From contig JAFDXE010000001.1 in NCBI GenBank assembly GCA_018268085.1, forward strand, positions 1 to 64,000: 64,000 bases of DNA, written 5' to 3'. Position 1 is the stretch's first letter. Every line of letters starts with the position of its first letter. This DNA is from Bacteroidota bacterium (GTDB taxonomy: Bacteria > Bacteroidota > Bacteroidia > Chitinophagales > Chitinophagaceae). Under the pieces are notes generated by a model. The model had not been told where the DNA came from and searched no databases. It worked only from the letters and a program-made list of their open reading frames with translations. Below are positions 1 to 11,000 of the stretch, piece by piece. Position numbers and translations under genes: made by a program.

Positions 1-140
1 GGACACAGGGTAATTTCACAGTGTTGCACAGAGAGTTGCCACTAAGGCGCAAAGGCAGGAAGGGACACTAAGTTTGAATCAGTGGCATTTTTATTATACT
101 CGTCCTATTTTTGAATTTTTACTTTTGATTTTTTACTTTT
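1..140 (+). repeat. Dispersed intergenic repeat, copy 1 (cut by window start)
   Basis: This stretch is closely matched by 141-299. Both copies contain the words GTTGCACAGAGAGTTGCC and GGCGCAAAGGCAGGAAGG and end in an AT-rich tail of repeated TTTGAATTTT/TTTACTTTT. A third, inverted copy lies at 58181-58358. No reading frame is preserved. Such short noncoding repeats are common between genes in Bacteroidota; the mobility mechanism is unknown to me. The window begins inside this copy. Confidence 0.8.
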
Positions 141-299
141 TAACCACAGAGTTTACAGAGTTTTTTCACAGTGTTGCACAGAGAGTTGCCACAAAGGCGC
201 AAAGGCAGGAAGGAACACAAAGTTTGAAGTAGTGGTGGTTTTTTATGTTCTTCTCATTTTTGAATTTTGATTTTTTACTTTTGAATTTTTACTTTTCCC
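141..299 (+). repeat. Dispersed intergenic repeat, copy 2
   Basis: This is a direct, nearly identical second copy of the preceding repeat. It starts with TTTAACCACAGAG and ends three bases before the permease start codon at 303. The permease promoter must therefore lie inside the repeat or upstream of it, so the repeat may have replaced or supplied the leader. It resembles the inverted copy at 58181-58358 along its whole length. Confidence 0.85.
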
Positions 300-302
300 C
301 GT

Positions 303-1337
303 ATGATTAAAAAAGCCACATACTCCATATTAGTACTGTTAGGTGTGGTAACGCTGGTGTTTATATTGTTCCAGGCATTGGGAGATCCGGCCAGGTTGAT
401 TGCAGGGCAATCGGGAGATAAAAAAACAATGGACAATATCCGCAAAGATCTCTACCTGGATCAGCCGCTCTGGAAACAATACCTGTTATACCTCAACGAT
501 GTTTCTCCGGTATGCATTCATAGTGCCGGTGAAATAAAAAGTAAAAATCTAAAAGGAATTTTCATTGGCAACAAAATGAAAGCCGGTATTAAAATCCCTT
601 ATCTCGGCCGCAGTTATCAATCAAAAAAAGAAGTGAATGCCATTTTATTGGATGCATTGCCGGGAACAATCGTACTGGCTTCGGCCGCCATGTTGTTTGC
701 CTGCATCATTGGAATTTTATTGGGGGTAACAGCCGCAGTGTATAAAGGAAAATGGCCCGATGGCTTTGCACTCATGGGCAGCATTGCCGGAATTTCCGCT
801 CCTTCATTTTTTATGGCGATCATTATTGCATATTTATTTGGCGTGGTGTTACATGCATACACCGGGCTAACGCTTACGGGTAGCCTTTTTGAAATAGATG
901 AAGTTACCGGAGCACGTTACCTGGTTTTGAAGAACCTGGTACTTCCTGCATTTACGCTTGGTATAAGACCGCTGGCTATCATTACGCAGCTTACCCGGAG
1001 CGCCATGCTGGATGTACTGTCGCAGGATTACATCCGTACCGCCTATGCAAAAGGGCTAAGCAAACGAACCATCATACTAAAGCATGCCCTACGCAATGCA
1101 TTAAATCCCGTTATTACCGCCGTATCGGGCTGGTTTGCAGAATTACTCGCCGGGGCATTTTTTATTGAATATATTTTTGGATGGAAAGGTATTGGTAAAA
1201 CAACAGTGGATGCACTCGAAAAACTGGATTATCCTGTTGTAACCGGTGCTGTTTTATTCAGCGCCTGTATTTTCGTGGTTATTAACCTGGCAGCCGACTG
1301 GTTGTATAAAAAAACAGACCCCCGGATCGCTTCCTGA
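303..1337 (+). CDS. ABC transporter permease, DppB/OppB type, without partners
   Basis: This is a 344-residue integral inner-membrane permease of the binding-protein-dependent transport family (peptide/nickel class). The first membrane segment is at about residues 7-27. A periplasmic loop follows, then a cluster of hydrophobic segments from about residue 115 to the end. The cytoplasmic EAA-type loop that docks on the ATPase is visible as DYIRTAYAKGLSKRTIILKH near residues 240-260. The length fits the family. ATG at 303 directly follows the repeat element. No DppC, ATPase or binding protein lies next to it; in Bacteroidota these parts are often scattered, so its partners are probably elsewhere. 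The substrate cannot be told from the sequence; oligopeptides are the family default. Confidence 0.88.
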   Translation: MIKKATYSILVLLGVVTLVFILFQALGDPARLIAGQSGDKKTMDNIRKDLYLDQPLWKQYLLYLNDVSPVCIHSAGEIKSKNLKGIFIGNKMKAGIKIPYLGRSYQSKKEVNAILLDALPGTIVLASAAMLFACIIGILLGVTAAVYKGKWPDGFALMGSIAGISAPSFFMAIIIAYLFGVVLHAYTGLTLTGSLFEIDEVTGARYLVLKNLVLPAFTLGIRPLAIITQLTRSAMLDVLSQDYIRTAYAKGLSKRTIILKHALRNALNPVITAVSGWFAELLAGAFFIEYIFGWKGIGKTTVDALEKLDYPVVTGAVLFSACIFVVINLAADWLYKKTDPRIAS

Positions 1338-1383
1338 ATCAATTAATGTATATCTGTTAACTTGTGCAAAAATTCTATTACGG

Positions 1384-2631
1384 ATGAGATCTTGCCTCCT
1401 GGTACTATTGGTGCTTTTACCTTTTCTAAGCAATGCCCGAACCTATTATATAAATCCTTCTTCAGATTCTACAAAAGAACTTGGAACAATTGGTAGTCCG
1501 TGGAGATCACTGGCCCTGGTTAACAGCGCAATGAAAATGTTTAAGCCGGGAGATTCCATATTGCTGAAAAGGGGAGAGCTATTTTTTGAAAGACTGCATA
1601 TTACCTGCTCGGGAACAGACGCAGCGCCCATCGTATTTTCTGTGTACGGAACTGCAGCAGCAAGCCCGGTATTTTTATGCAAAGGCGAAGGACGACCGGA
1701 AGCGATCGAATTGTTGAAATGCAGGTACGTTATTATTGAAGGATTTGACATTACCGACGATTATTTAAGCGCCGATGAACACAACAAAACAGCCAATATC
1801 ATTAATGGGATACATACAACTGAATCCGATTTCATCAGCATCAGGAAAATGGCCATTTCATTGGTAGGAACGGCAATCAGCATCAATGGCAACAATAACC
1901 GGGTTCAGGATTGCGACATCAGGAGCCTTAAACTGATCCGTAATACAGTGGGCGGTTCAGATGATTATGGTGCAGAAGCGATCGTAATTAACGGCGCCGA
2001 TAACACCGTGTCTGATTGCTTCTTTAAAGATTGCTGGAGTAACAGTTACGACTACACGTATTATGGTGGCGTAATAAAATTATCCGGAGAAAATATTTCA
2101 GGTAACCGGATTTTAAACAATACTGCCATCAACTGCGATGGTTTTATGGAGATTGCTGTTCCCGAAAACGGCGATTGCCGCAATATTCTCGCATATAAAA
2201 ATAAACTGATCAATTGTGGCGAATTGCTATATATCGGAAGTGATGCAACAACGGATGTAAGCAATATTCTTTTTCTCAATAACTATGTTGTACATGCCGG
2301 AGGAAGATTAACCAGGCCGGTGTACCTGGTCGGGATCAAAGCTTTAATTCCTTCAAAAAATATGGTAAGGCTGCGCAATAACTTTTTCTGGATTAATACG
2401 GAAACAGATATTATCAAACAAACCAATGCGAACCTGGGGCTGCTTGAACACAAAAACAACCAGTACTTCATGCTTTCGGGCAAACTCAATTATGCTGCAG
2501 AAGACTCAGAATCAGTGCTTAGTACAAATTCCCTGTCGATAAAACAAGCCATGGCCGACAAAAAACTTACGGCTGCAGAGGTATATCCTTTTGTATATAT
2601 CCTGAAAAAACTGGGCATGAATATCCGTTAA
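1384..2631 (+). CDS. Secreted right-handed beta-helix protein, short paralog 1
   Basis: The frame is open from 1246, overlapping the permease, but ATG at 1384 is preferred because it begins a clean signal peptide (MRSCLLVLLVLLPFLSNA, cleavage before RTYYI). The product is 415 residues. The mature start TYYINPSS, then SPWRSL, GDSILLKRGE and PIVFSVYG match the four beta-helix paralogs downstream. The body has many N/D/G-rich turns (NGNNNRVQDCDIRSL, NGADNTVSDCFF) typical of parallel beta-helix coils. It has no SprB-like modules and no T9SS sorting domain, so it may stay in the periplasm or leave by another route. It is the most divergent of the five paralogs. Beta-helix proteins often bind or cut polysaccharide, but no catalytic set is recognisable here. 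Confidence 0.8.
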   Translation: MRSCLLVLLVLLPFLSNARTYYINPSSDSTKELGTIGSPWRSLALVNSAMKMFKPGDSILLKRGELFFERLHITCSGTDAAPIVFSVYGTAAASPVFLCKGEGRPEAIELLKCRYVIIEGFDITDDYLSADEHNKTANIINGIHTTESDFISIRKMAISLVGTAISINGNNNRVQDCDIRSLKLIRNTVGGSDDYGAEAIVINGADNTVSDCFFKDCWSNSYDYTYYGGVIKLSGENISGNRILNNTAINCDGFMEIAVPENGDCRNILAYKNKLINCGELLYIGSDATTDVSNILFLNNYVVHAGGRLTRPVYLVGIKALIPSKNMVRLRNNFFWINTETDIIKQTNANLGLLEHKNNQYFMLSGKLNYAAEDSESVLSTNSLSIKQAMADKKLTAAEVYPFVYILKKLGMNIR

Positions 2632-2969
2632 TTCCCTGCAAATCACCCTGTTTTAATACCTCTTGTCGTAATTATATTACAAGATTTACATACTGCATTC
2701 GACATAGGTCATTCCTAATTTATATAATTTTGATTATCATACAATTACAGGAATATTTCCTGTTTTTTTCTCCTCTCTTTCCACTCGAACACAATAACCG
2801 CCATTTACCGGGATAATTTCCCAAACAATTTCCCGTTGTAGTGATGTGTATTGAAAAATTTTCAAGTTCAGACAATAACCTGATTTGAAAAATAGTATAG
2901 AATATCCAATAATTAATTGTAAAACCAACTGCTAACCATCCTGTAAAACCACCAAAATCCTGAAAAACC
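2632..2969 (+). other. Intergenic region, 338 bp
   Basis: It holds a probable terminator for the upstream gene (2747-2769) and the AT-rich leader of the large beta-helix gene. Open frames on the minus strand here overlap the next gene start and show no family resemblance. I see no other feature. Confidence 0.6.
2747..2769 (+). terminator. Probable intrinsic terminator
   Basis: ACAGGAA and TTCCTGT form a perfect 7-bp stem with a three-base loop, followed by six further T residues. It lies 115 bp after the stop of the short beta-helix gene, which is rather far, and the loop is tight. Confidence 0.55.
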
Positions 2970-5900
2970 ATGAAGCTTATTGAGATCATCAAAACAGTAT
3001 TCGTCAGCACACTTGTGCTGATCTCCGGTTTTGCCCAAGCAACCGACTACTACGTTTCTGCAACGGGTAGTGATTCCAACAACGGAACATCTCCAAGCAC
3101 TCCCTGGAAAACAATTACCAAAGTTGAAAGTGTTTGTAACTCGGGATTGATAGGCCCGGGCGACAGGGTGTTGTTTAAATGTGGTGACCAGTTTACCGGT
3201 AAAGCCGTTATTGCAAGTATCTGGGGCAAGAATGCGAAATCTGGTACAGCATCAAACCCGGTTACGCTGGGTTCTTATGGTACTGGTGCTAAACCAACAT
3301 TTCTATATCCTACAGGAGGATCTACACCGGCAGAAAGCAGGGTGTTATTCTGGTTTGCAGGTTTGGATTACTGGGTAATTGATGGATTGAATTTTACTGA
3401 TCTTGATCAAACCAATAATAAAGTTACACCGGCTAACCTCGGTATTCCATTATACCTGGGTTCTGATGTAGGTTGTAATCACTGGACGGTTCAAAACGTT
3501 GACATCTCTCTTTGTGGAATGGGAATCGTTTTGGTGGGGGATTACAATACAGTTCAAAATTGTAACCTTACCAATTTCAAGAATCTGAAAAGCACACCTA
3601 ATACAGGTGGCAGTACGGCTTATGAAGATTATGGCGCCAATCCTTTTACATTATTGGATGGCAATCACAATACCATTAAATATAACTATGTAAGCGGCGG
3701 TTGGTCTGAATCGCTGGATTTCGGTTTTAACGGAGGTTTCTGCGAAATGTTCGGAAGCTGCAGTTACAACACCTTTATGTATAATACCATTATTGATTGT
3801 AATGGTTTATCAGAGTTTGGTGCCAATGGTGCAGCGGCCAACTCTGTAGATAATTTATATGCTTATAATAAACTGATCGATAACGGCGCTATGTTCTATT
3901 GTAATATCAGCGGTCCGTTTGCCTGCCAGGTAGGAAACGTGATGTTTTATAATAATACTGTTATTGAAACGAATAATAGTCGCTTTGCACAGGGAAGTGC
4001 GAATGCAGGTGCCGGGGTAACCAGCCCGGAAGCCATCAGCCATATTAACCTCGACAGTTACATGTTCCTCTACAATGGAACGCCAACTGCATCTACCGTA
4101 TATGCATTAAAGAATAACATTTTTAATGTATCAAATCCGTTAAAGATCTGTCGCTCGAGTGAATCACGTTTAACGCACGACTACGAAGTATTTAAATTAA
4201 GCGGAGGAAGTAATTTCCCACTGGCATTAAATACCCATGAGGTGAGTACGAGTGCCGCTTTGTTTGTGAATACCACACCAGCGAATGCAACTGCATGGGA
4301 TCTGAATCCATTAACCGGTTCAGCGGCCATCGATCGTGGTACCAGTGTTGGTATCAATGCCGATTTCGTAGGTAACCCGGTACCATCTGTACCCAATGCA
4401 GGTATATATGAATCGGCTTCCGCTTCTGTGTTGTCAGCAACGGCAACGGCGGGTTCTATCTCCTGTAACGGAGGTAGTACAACCGTAACCGTTAGTGCCA
4501 GCGGAGGATCGGTTCCATACACAGGAACCGGAACATTTACAGTAACCGCAGGAACATACAATTATACTATTACGGATGCAACCGGTGCAACAACCACAAC
4601 AAGCATCATCGTATCGCAGCCAACTGCGGTAACTGCCGTTGCATCAGCGGGTACAATCGCTGTATATGGCGGAACAACTACAGTAACAGTAACGGCGGGC
4701 GGCGGAACACCCGGATATACTTATCGTATTAACAGCGGTTCTTACCAGTCATCGAATTCATTTGCAGGAATGGCGGCAGGAACACATACCATTACGGTAA
4801 AAGATGCCAATGGATGTACAAAGTCTACTTCAGTAACGATTACACAACCCGCTCCGGCGCAATTGATAGCTGCTGCCACTGCCACAAACATCAGTTGTAA
4901 TGGTGGAACGGCTACTGTAACGGTTTCAGCAACAGGAGGCGTTGCTCCTTATACAGGAACTGGTGATTTCACTGTATCAGCAGGCAACTATAATTATACA
5001 GTTACCGATGCGTTGGGAACAACTGCAACAACATCTATTACTGTTTCTCAACCGTCTTCTATCAGCTTATCACTCAGTTCAGGAAACATTGCAGTATTTG
5101 GAGGTACCACAACACTTACAGCGAATGCTTCTGGTGGAACCGGAACGTTTACCTATAAATTAAACAGTGGATCATACCAGGCTTCCGCCACATTTACCGG
5201 TGTTGCTGCAGGTACACATACTGTTACTGCAAAAGACGCAAACGGATGTACGAAAACGCAAACCATCACCATTACACAGCCTTCACAGTTAGCGGCTACC
5301 TCTTCTGCAACTACCATAGCATGTAACGCAGGTACATCAACCGTTACCGTTAGTGCTACAGGTGGTGTAACACCTTATACAGGAACCGGAACATTTACAG
5401 TAACATCAGGAACCTATACCTATACTGTAACAGATGCCAACGGCGCTACGGCTACTACTTCAGTAAGCATTACGCAACCAACAGCAATTTCACTTAGTGT
5501 TACTTCCGGAACCATTGCAGTGTACGGTGGAACAACAACCATAACGGCTACAGCAACCGGCGGGGCAGGTACATACACTTTCAGGTTGAACAGTGGTACA
5601 TACCAATCGGCTAATACATTCAGCAATATTGCTGCAGGAACCTATTCCGTAACAGCAAAAGATGCGAATGGCTGTACCAGGACGCAATCCATTACCATTA
5701 CGCAACCTCAAGCGCCTGCGCAGCTCATAGCAACCGCAACCGCAAACAACATCGCTTGTTTCGGAGGATCGGCAACTGTAACGGTGAGCGCAACCGGTGG
5801 TGTTACGCCTTATACCGGAACAGGAACTTTCTCCGTAAGTGCCGGTACATATAATTATACAGTTACGGATGCGAACGGAACAACCGCTTCAACATCCATT

Positions 5901-7526
5901 ACCGTTACACAACCAACGGCTATTTCAGTAACCATTGCAGCAGGAACCATTGCCGTGTATGGTGGTACTACAACAGTTGCTGTAAATGCAGCAGGTGGTA
6001 CCGGAACATATACTTATAGTCTTAACGGCGGCGCATTCCAGTCGGCAAATACATTTAACAACGTAGCCGCAGGAAACCATGCTGTAACTGTTAAAGATGA
6101 AAATGGTTGTACATCAGTTAAGAACTTCACGTTAACCCAACCTCCGGCTCCATTACCATTGGTAGTTACTGCAACTGCAGGCACCATTGGTTGCAATGGC
6201 GGAACAACTACAGTATCTGTAAGTGCTACAGGAGGTGTAACGCCATATACAGGAACAGGTAGCTTCACGGTTACAGCAGGAACGTATACATATACAGTTA
6301 CGGATGCAAACGGAACTACTTCCAATGCTACGGTAACCGTATCACAACCTGCAGCCATCGTTGTTACGCTGTCGGCGGGATCTATTGCAGTGTATGGTGG
6401 TACAACAACAGTAACCACAACAGCAACAGGCGGTACCGGCGCATATACTTACCAGTTAGATGGCGGCACTTACCAGTCTTCCTCATCGTTTACTGGTGTT
6501 GCAGCAGGTAACCATACTGTAATCGTTAAAGATGCTAACGGATGTAGTGCATCTCAAAGCATCAGCATAACACAACCAGCACAAAATACACTTATAGTAA
6601 CTGCAACGCCTACACCAATTTTGTGTAACTCAGCGATCTCAACGATAACCGTGAGCGCTGCTGGCGGAACAGCACCTTATACCGGTACAGGATTATTTAC
6701 CGGTTATGCAGGAACATACACGTACACAGTTACCGATGCAAATGGTGCAACGGCAAGTACTACAATTACCATTACCCAACCGAATGTTATCAGCATCAGC
6801 ATCAGTGCTCCTGCCATTACAACAATCGGCGGAACAACAACTGTTGCCGCTGCCGTAACCGGAGGTACAGCACCATATTCATATTCACTGAATGGAGGTA
6901 ATATCCAATCTTCACCTGTATTCAGCAATTTACCGGCAGGTGCCTATACCATTGCTGTGAAAGATGCAAATGGTTGCAGTAAATCATACAGCTTTACGTT
7001 AACCGATCCGGGTTCAGCAAACCTAAGGGTATCCATTGTAGCAAAAACGAATACCACCTGTAAAGGAAGCGCTACCGGTACCGTACAGGTTCTTGCCTTA
7101 GGCGGCAGGGCTCCATATACTTATAAACTCAATAACGGAAGGTATACCAGCAATCCATTGTTTAAAAACCTGGTTGCTGGTGTGTACAGGATCTATGCAA
7201 AAGATGCAAACAACAATGTGGTTTCCTGTGTAACCTATATCTATGATGCAAGAACGTTGTGTACAAATGACGTGTCTACAGGTAAACTGGGTATCGTAGC
7301 TTATCCGAACCCAAGCATCGACAGGTTTAATCTGTCTATCAACACAACAAACGATGCTGATGTGGTGGTAGAAGTGATGAACCTGAATGGAACAAGGGTT
7401 TACCAGGGCAAAGGAAGTGCAGCACAGCAATATGTATTCGGACAAAACTTCCCTGCAGGAACATATTTTGTGAGAGTTACGCAAGGAAAAGATGTAAAAA
7501 CCACCACAGTAATCAAAGGAAAATAA
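2970..7526 (+). CDS. Large T9SS-exported beta-helix protein with six SprB-like doublets
   Basis: The 1518-residue product has a signal peptide (1-24, cleavage after GFAQA) and a right-handed beta-helix region at about 25-480. It then has twelve Ig-like SprB-type modules arranged as six A-B doublets (about 484-1347), a last single module to about 1425, and a C-terminal T9SS type A domain (about 1439-1518, with AYPNPS and a final FVRVTQGKDV region). Family knowledge predicts Sec export, then T9SS passage and attachment at the cell surface. The N-terminal part is nearly identical in protein to the paralog at 12528, with conserved words YEDYGANPF, DFGFNGGFCEMFG and LSEFGANGA. The repeats suggest a stalk or adhesive role; the helix may bind a glycan. 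No catalytic residues can be assigned. ATG at 2970 begins the signal peptide and is preceded by CCTGAAAAACC, without a Shine-Dalgarno match. Confidence 0.88.
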   Translation: MKLIEIIKTVFVSTLVLISGFAQATDYYVSATGSDSNNGTSPSTPWKTITKVESVCNSGLIGPGDRVLFKCGDQFTGKAVIASIWGKNAKSGTASNPVTLGSYGTGAKPTFLYPTGGSTPAESRVLFWFAGLDYWVIDGLNFTDLDQTNNKVTPANLGIPLYLGSDVGCNHWTVQNVDISLCGMGIVLVGDYNTVQNCNLTNFKNLKSTPNTGGSTAYEDYGANPFTLLDGNHNTIKYNYVSGGWSESLDFGFNGGFCEMFGSCSYNTFMYNTIIDCNGLSEFGANGAAANSVDNLYAYNKLIDNGAMFYCNISGPFACQVGNVMFYNNTVIETNNSRFAQGSANAGAGVTSPEAISHINLDSYMFLYNGTPTASTVYALKNNIFNVSNPLKICRSSESRLTHDYEVFKLSGGSNFPLALNTHEVSTSAALFVNTTPANATAWDLNPLTGSAAIDRGTSVGINADFVGNPVPSVPNAGIYESASASVLSATATAGSISCNGGSTTVTVSASGGSVPYTGTGTFTVTAGTYNYTITDATGATTTTSIIVSQPTAVTAVASAGTIAVYGGTTTVTVTAGGGTPGYTYRINSGSYQSSNSFAGMAAGTHTITVKDANGCTKSTSVTITQPAPAQLIAAATATNISCNGGTATVTVSATGGVAPYTGTGDFTVSAGNYNYTVTDALGTTATTSITVSQPSSISLSLSSGNIAVFGGTTTLTANASGGTGTFTYKLNSGSYQASATFTGVAAGTHTVTAKDANGCTKTQTITITQPSQLAATSSATTIACNAGTSTVTVSATGGVTPYTGTGTFTVTSGTYTYTVTDANGATATTSVSITQPTAISLSVTSGTIAVYGGTTTITATATGGAGTYTFRLNSGTYQSANTFSNIAAGTYSVTAKDANGCTRTQSITITQPQAPAQLIATATANNIACFGGSATVTVSATGGVTPYTGTGTFSVSAGTYNYTVTDANGTTASTSITVTQPTAISVTIAAGTIAVYGGTTTVAVNAAGGTGTYTYSLNGGAFQSANTFNNVAAGNHAVTVKDENGCTSVKNFTLTQPPAPLPLVVTATAGTIGCNGGTTTVSVSATGGVTPYTGTGSFTVTAGTYTYTVTDANGTTSNATVTVSQPAAIVVTLSAGSIAVYGGTTTVTTTATGGTGAYTYQLDGGTYQSSSSFTGVAAGNHTVIVKDANGCSASQSISITQPAQNTLIVTATPTPILCNSAISTITVSAAGGTAPYTGTGLFTGYAGTYTYTVTDANGATASTTITITQPNVISISISAPAITTIGGTTTVAAAVTGGTAPYSYSLNGGNIQSSPVFSNLPAGAYTIAVKDANGCSKSYSFTLTDPGSANLRVSIVAKTNTTCKGSATGTVQVLALGGRAPYTYKLNNGRYTSNPLFKNLVAGVYRIYAKDANNNVVSCVTYIYDARTLCTNDVSTGKLGIVAYPNPSIDRFNLSINTTNDADVVVEVMNLNGTRVYQGKGSAAQQYVFGQNFPAGTYFVRVTQGKDVKTTTVIKGK
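4419..7010 (+). repeat. Coding repeat array: six A-B doublets
   Basis: Twelve modules of about 72 codons alternate between type A (start CNGG, middle PYTGTGTF, end in ITQP or VSQP without cysteine) and type B (start YGGTTT without cysteine, middle YTYKLNSG, end KDANGC then ITQP). The doublet period is 432 bp. The doublets are clearly related but differ at many bases, so the array is not a fresh expansion. Confidence 0.85.
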
Positions 7527-8000
7527 CCCAGTTATATATTAAGGTCTTTTAAGACCGGATTGTTTGAATCCCAGTTACTTTTCGTAGCTGGGATTTTTTT
7601 TAGGCCTAATTATTAACAAGATCAGTTGATTTTATTGGGATTTAGTTTTACCAGCGTTCGGTAACAATCTGTTTATAAACGACTTAAGAAAAGTTTGTAG
7701 TTGTTATATTACACAACTATCAAATTAAGCATGACAAAATTCACCGTTATTTAAGGGAAATTTGGGCATCTGAAAACCAGGTATTGAAAGTATTATGCTC
7801 CCCAAGGGCCATATCTGTAAATAAGTGGTTTTCTGCTCCGATACAATCGGGTTTTACCTCTTCTCCTCAAGTAAACAGGCTTATTTCAATCCATTTAATG
7901 AACCTTTCCGTGTGCGTTATTTTAATGCAGTAGGAAAATTGTATGCCGGATGACAACAGCCTGCAGTGCTAATTTCAATAAATCGCTAAGCGTGAAAACC
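7527..8000 (+). other. Intergenic region, 474 bp
   Basis: It begins with the terminator at 7567-7601. A 7-bp dyad, TAGTTGT with ACAACTA across an 8-base loop, lies at 7698-7719; it has no T run and could be an operator or chance. The rest is leader for the gene at 8001. I see no coding region. Confidence 0.5.
7567..7601 (+). terminator. Intrinsic terminator
   Basis: AATCCCAGTTAC pairs with GTAGCTGGGATT (12 bp, one G-T pair) across a five-base loop and runs into a stretch of T. It lies 40 bp after the stop of the 1518-residue protein gene. The other two large paralogs have equivalent terminators. Confidence 0.88.
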
Positions 8001-11000
8001 ATGAAATTTTCTTTATTGCTTTCATTGATCCTGATGGCCGGTGTGGCAAATGCTACAAACTATTATGTTTCATCTGCAGGTAGTGACTCCAATAACGGAA
8101 CTTCTGCCAGCACCCCCTGGAAAAGCATGAGTAAGATCCAGTCGATCTGCAACAATGGAACGGTTAAAGCGGGTGACAGTATTTTATTCAAACGAGGGGA
8201 AATATTTACCGGTAGCATCTTAATGGCTTCCATCTGGGGCTACAGTGCCAACTCGGGCACAGCAGCAAAACCAATTGTATTTGGCGCTTATGGTACAGGT
8301 GTAAAACCAGTGATGCAATATCCGCAAGGCGGAACTACCACGGTAACACAGCGGGTGGTTTTGTGGTTCGTAGCGGTTAATTACATAGTGGTAGACGGAT
8401 TGAATTTTACTGACCTGGTGGATACAACCAATGATAAAGTAAGTGTAGCCAACTGTGGCTATGCGATCTATCTCGGGATTCCTGATGAGGCTAATACCAA
8501 TTACTGTACAATAAAAAATATAGATGTATCTCTTTGCGGAATGGGGGTAGCTGTAACCGGAGATTTCAACACCATCACCAATTCTACACTCACCAATTTT
8601 AAAAACCTCATTAATACCAACAATGGTGGTGTGGATGATTATGGTGCCAATGCTGTTACCATTATTGGTTCCGACAACACCATCAGCAATAATTATATTT
8701 CCGGTGCCTGGGCCTATAGTTCAGATTTTGGCTGGAATGGCGGTGCCTGCGAAATGTATAATAATTGCAACAGGAATAAGATCATGTACAATACCATCGT
8801 TGATTGCGATGGTGTTTCCGAATTCGGAGGGCAGGGCGGAACCGTTGCTAACGATAATTTATTTGCTTATAACAAGATCATCAACAGCGGCCAGTTAACC
8901 TGGGTGAACACTTCAGGAACATTTGCGATGCAGGCTTCCAATATCCAGTACTTTAACAATGTTGTGGTTGAAAATGACCAAAGCCGTTTTTCGGGCCCGA
9001 ATGTTGGCGCCGGTAATACGCATCCGCTGGCCCATTATCCGCAATCAGAATTATACGGCTTCAGCGGTTCACCCAATGCAACTACGGTGTTTAACCTCAA
9101 GAATAATATTTATATCCTCAGCACAGGAATGGACGTAACCCGTTCATCGTATGCAACGAAAACAATTCATGAAGACAATATTTTCCAGTTATCCAATAAC
9201 AGTGTTACCAATTTCACCCTTCACTCAACTGAATTAAGTGTAACCGGCGGGGTATTAAGTAATACCAGCAATGCCGATCCGCTTACCTGGAACTATGCGC
9301 CTGCAACTAACAGTCCGGCGATAGATTTCGGTCAGAATGTTGGATTAACCCGTGATTTTATCGGCAACGCTGTTCCTTCGGTTCCCAATGCAGGAATACT
9401 GGAAACAGTAACGTCGGGTTCATCTACCTTACTGGCAAGTTCTTCTGCAGGATCAATCAATTGCAATGGCGGAACAACAACAGTAACGGTTACGGCTACA
9501 GGCGGAACAGCACCTTATACAGGAACGGGCACATTCACAGTAAGTGCAGGAACCTATAATTATTCAGTAACAGATGCGGCAGGAACTGTTACGTCTACTT
9601 CCATAACGATAACACAACCTTCAGCAATTGCAGTAAATGCCACAGCCGGAACGATTGCAACATTCGGTGGAACAACTAGCATTACGGTGAATGCAACGGG
9701 TGGAACAAGCCCGTACACGAATAGCCTCAACAGTGGCACTTATCAATCTACATCTACTTTTAGCGGCGTAGCTGCAGGTACACACGTAGTTACGGTAAAA
9801 GACAGTAAAGGCTGTACTGCCACACAAACGCTTACCATTACACAACCAGGTATTGCTTCACCATTTACAACGGCGGTTACTGCGGGTGTGATTGTTTGCA
9901 ATGGAGGAACAGCTACAGTAACGGTAACGGCTAGTGGTGGAACAGCCCCTTATACGGGTACAGGGTCCTTTACGGTAACGGCGGGTACATACTCCTACAC
10001 AGTAACGGATGCGGCGGGAGCCAGTTCTACGAAATCAGTTACAATAACACAGCCTACAGCGATCAATATAACTTCTACTGTAGGTACAATTACAATTTAT
10101 GGAGGAACAACCTCGGTGATGGCAAATGCCAGCGGCGGAACACCAACATTTACATTTAAACTGGATAATGGAAGCTACCAGAGTTCAGGCACGTTTACAT
10201 CTGTTGCGGCAGGCACGCATACCATTACAGCGAGGGACAAAAATGGCTGTACGGCAACTAAAACAATAACGATCACTCAACCGGCTGCATTGATAGCTTC
10301 TGCTACGTCAACAGTAATTAACTGTAATGGTGGCAGCTCAACAGTAACCGTTAGTGCAACCGGCGGAACAACTCCATATACAGGAACCGGAACTTTTTCG
10401 GTTACTGCAGGTGCTTACAGCTACACTGTTACAGATGCTGCAGGAGCCACCACCACTGCATCCATAACCGTGACCCAGCCAACTTTAATAACAGCAACGG
10501 TGAATGCGCCGGGTGTTTATTCTTCAACGTCCGTTACTACAGCAACGGTTACTGCAAGCGGCGGAACGCCAGGTTATACTTACAGCCTTGACAATGGAAC
10601 ATTTAAAACATCTGCTACGTTTAGCAGTGTAACGGTAGGAAATCATTCTGTAAGGGTGAAAGATGCAAAAGGATGCATCATCAGCCAGGCTTTTACCGTT
10701 CAGTTATTATCGGTTACGCCGCTCAGTGTTACAGCAACTCCTGGCTTTATCCAATGCAATGGCGGAACGACCACTGTAACGGTTACGGCTAGCGGTGGTA
10801 TCCCTCCCTATAGCGGAACGGGCGTTTTTACAGCGGGCGCAGGTTCCAACAGTTATATTGTAACGGATGCTGCAGGTACCTCTGTAACCAAAACAATCGT
10901 GATCGTTCAACCTAAGGTAATTACGGTTACCGCATCGGCTGGTGTTATCGCCAGTTATGGTGGAACAACTACTGTTTCGGTTACTGCAACAGGTGGCACG

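Noticed and set aside
2720..3010. Minus-strand frames of 63 and 96 codons before the first large beta-helix gene
   Set aside because: They overlap the signal-peptide start of the gene at 2970 and the probable terminator and show no recognisable protein.
4181..6928. Several open frames on the minus strand (about 60-135 codons) opposite the repeat array
   Set aside because: They are valine- and proline-rich antisense images of the repeats and recur in step with the repeat period; the plus-strand modules explain them.
7698..7719. Dyad TAGTTGT/ACAACTA as a terminator
   Set aside because: It has no T run, and a strong terminator for the upstream gene already lies at 7567-7601.
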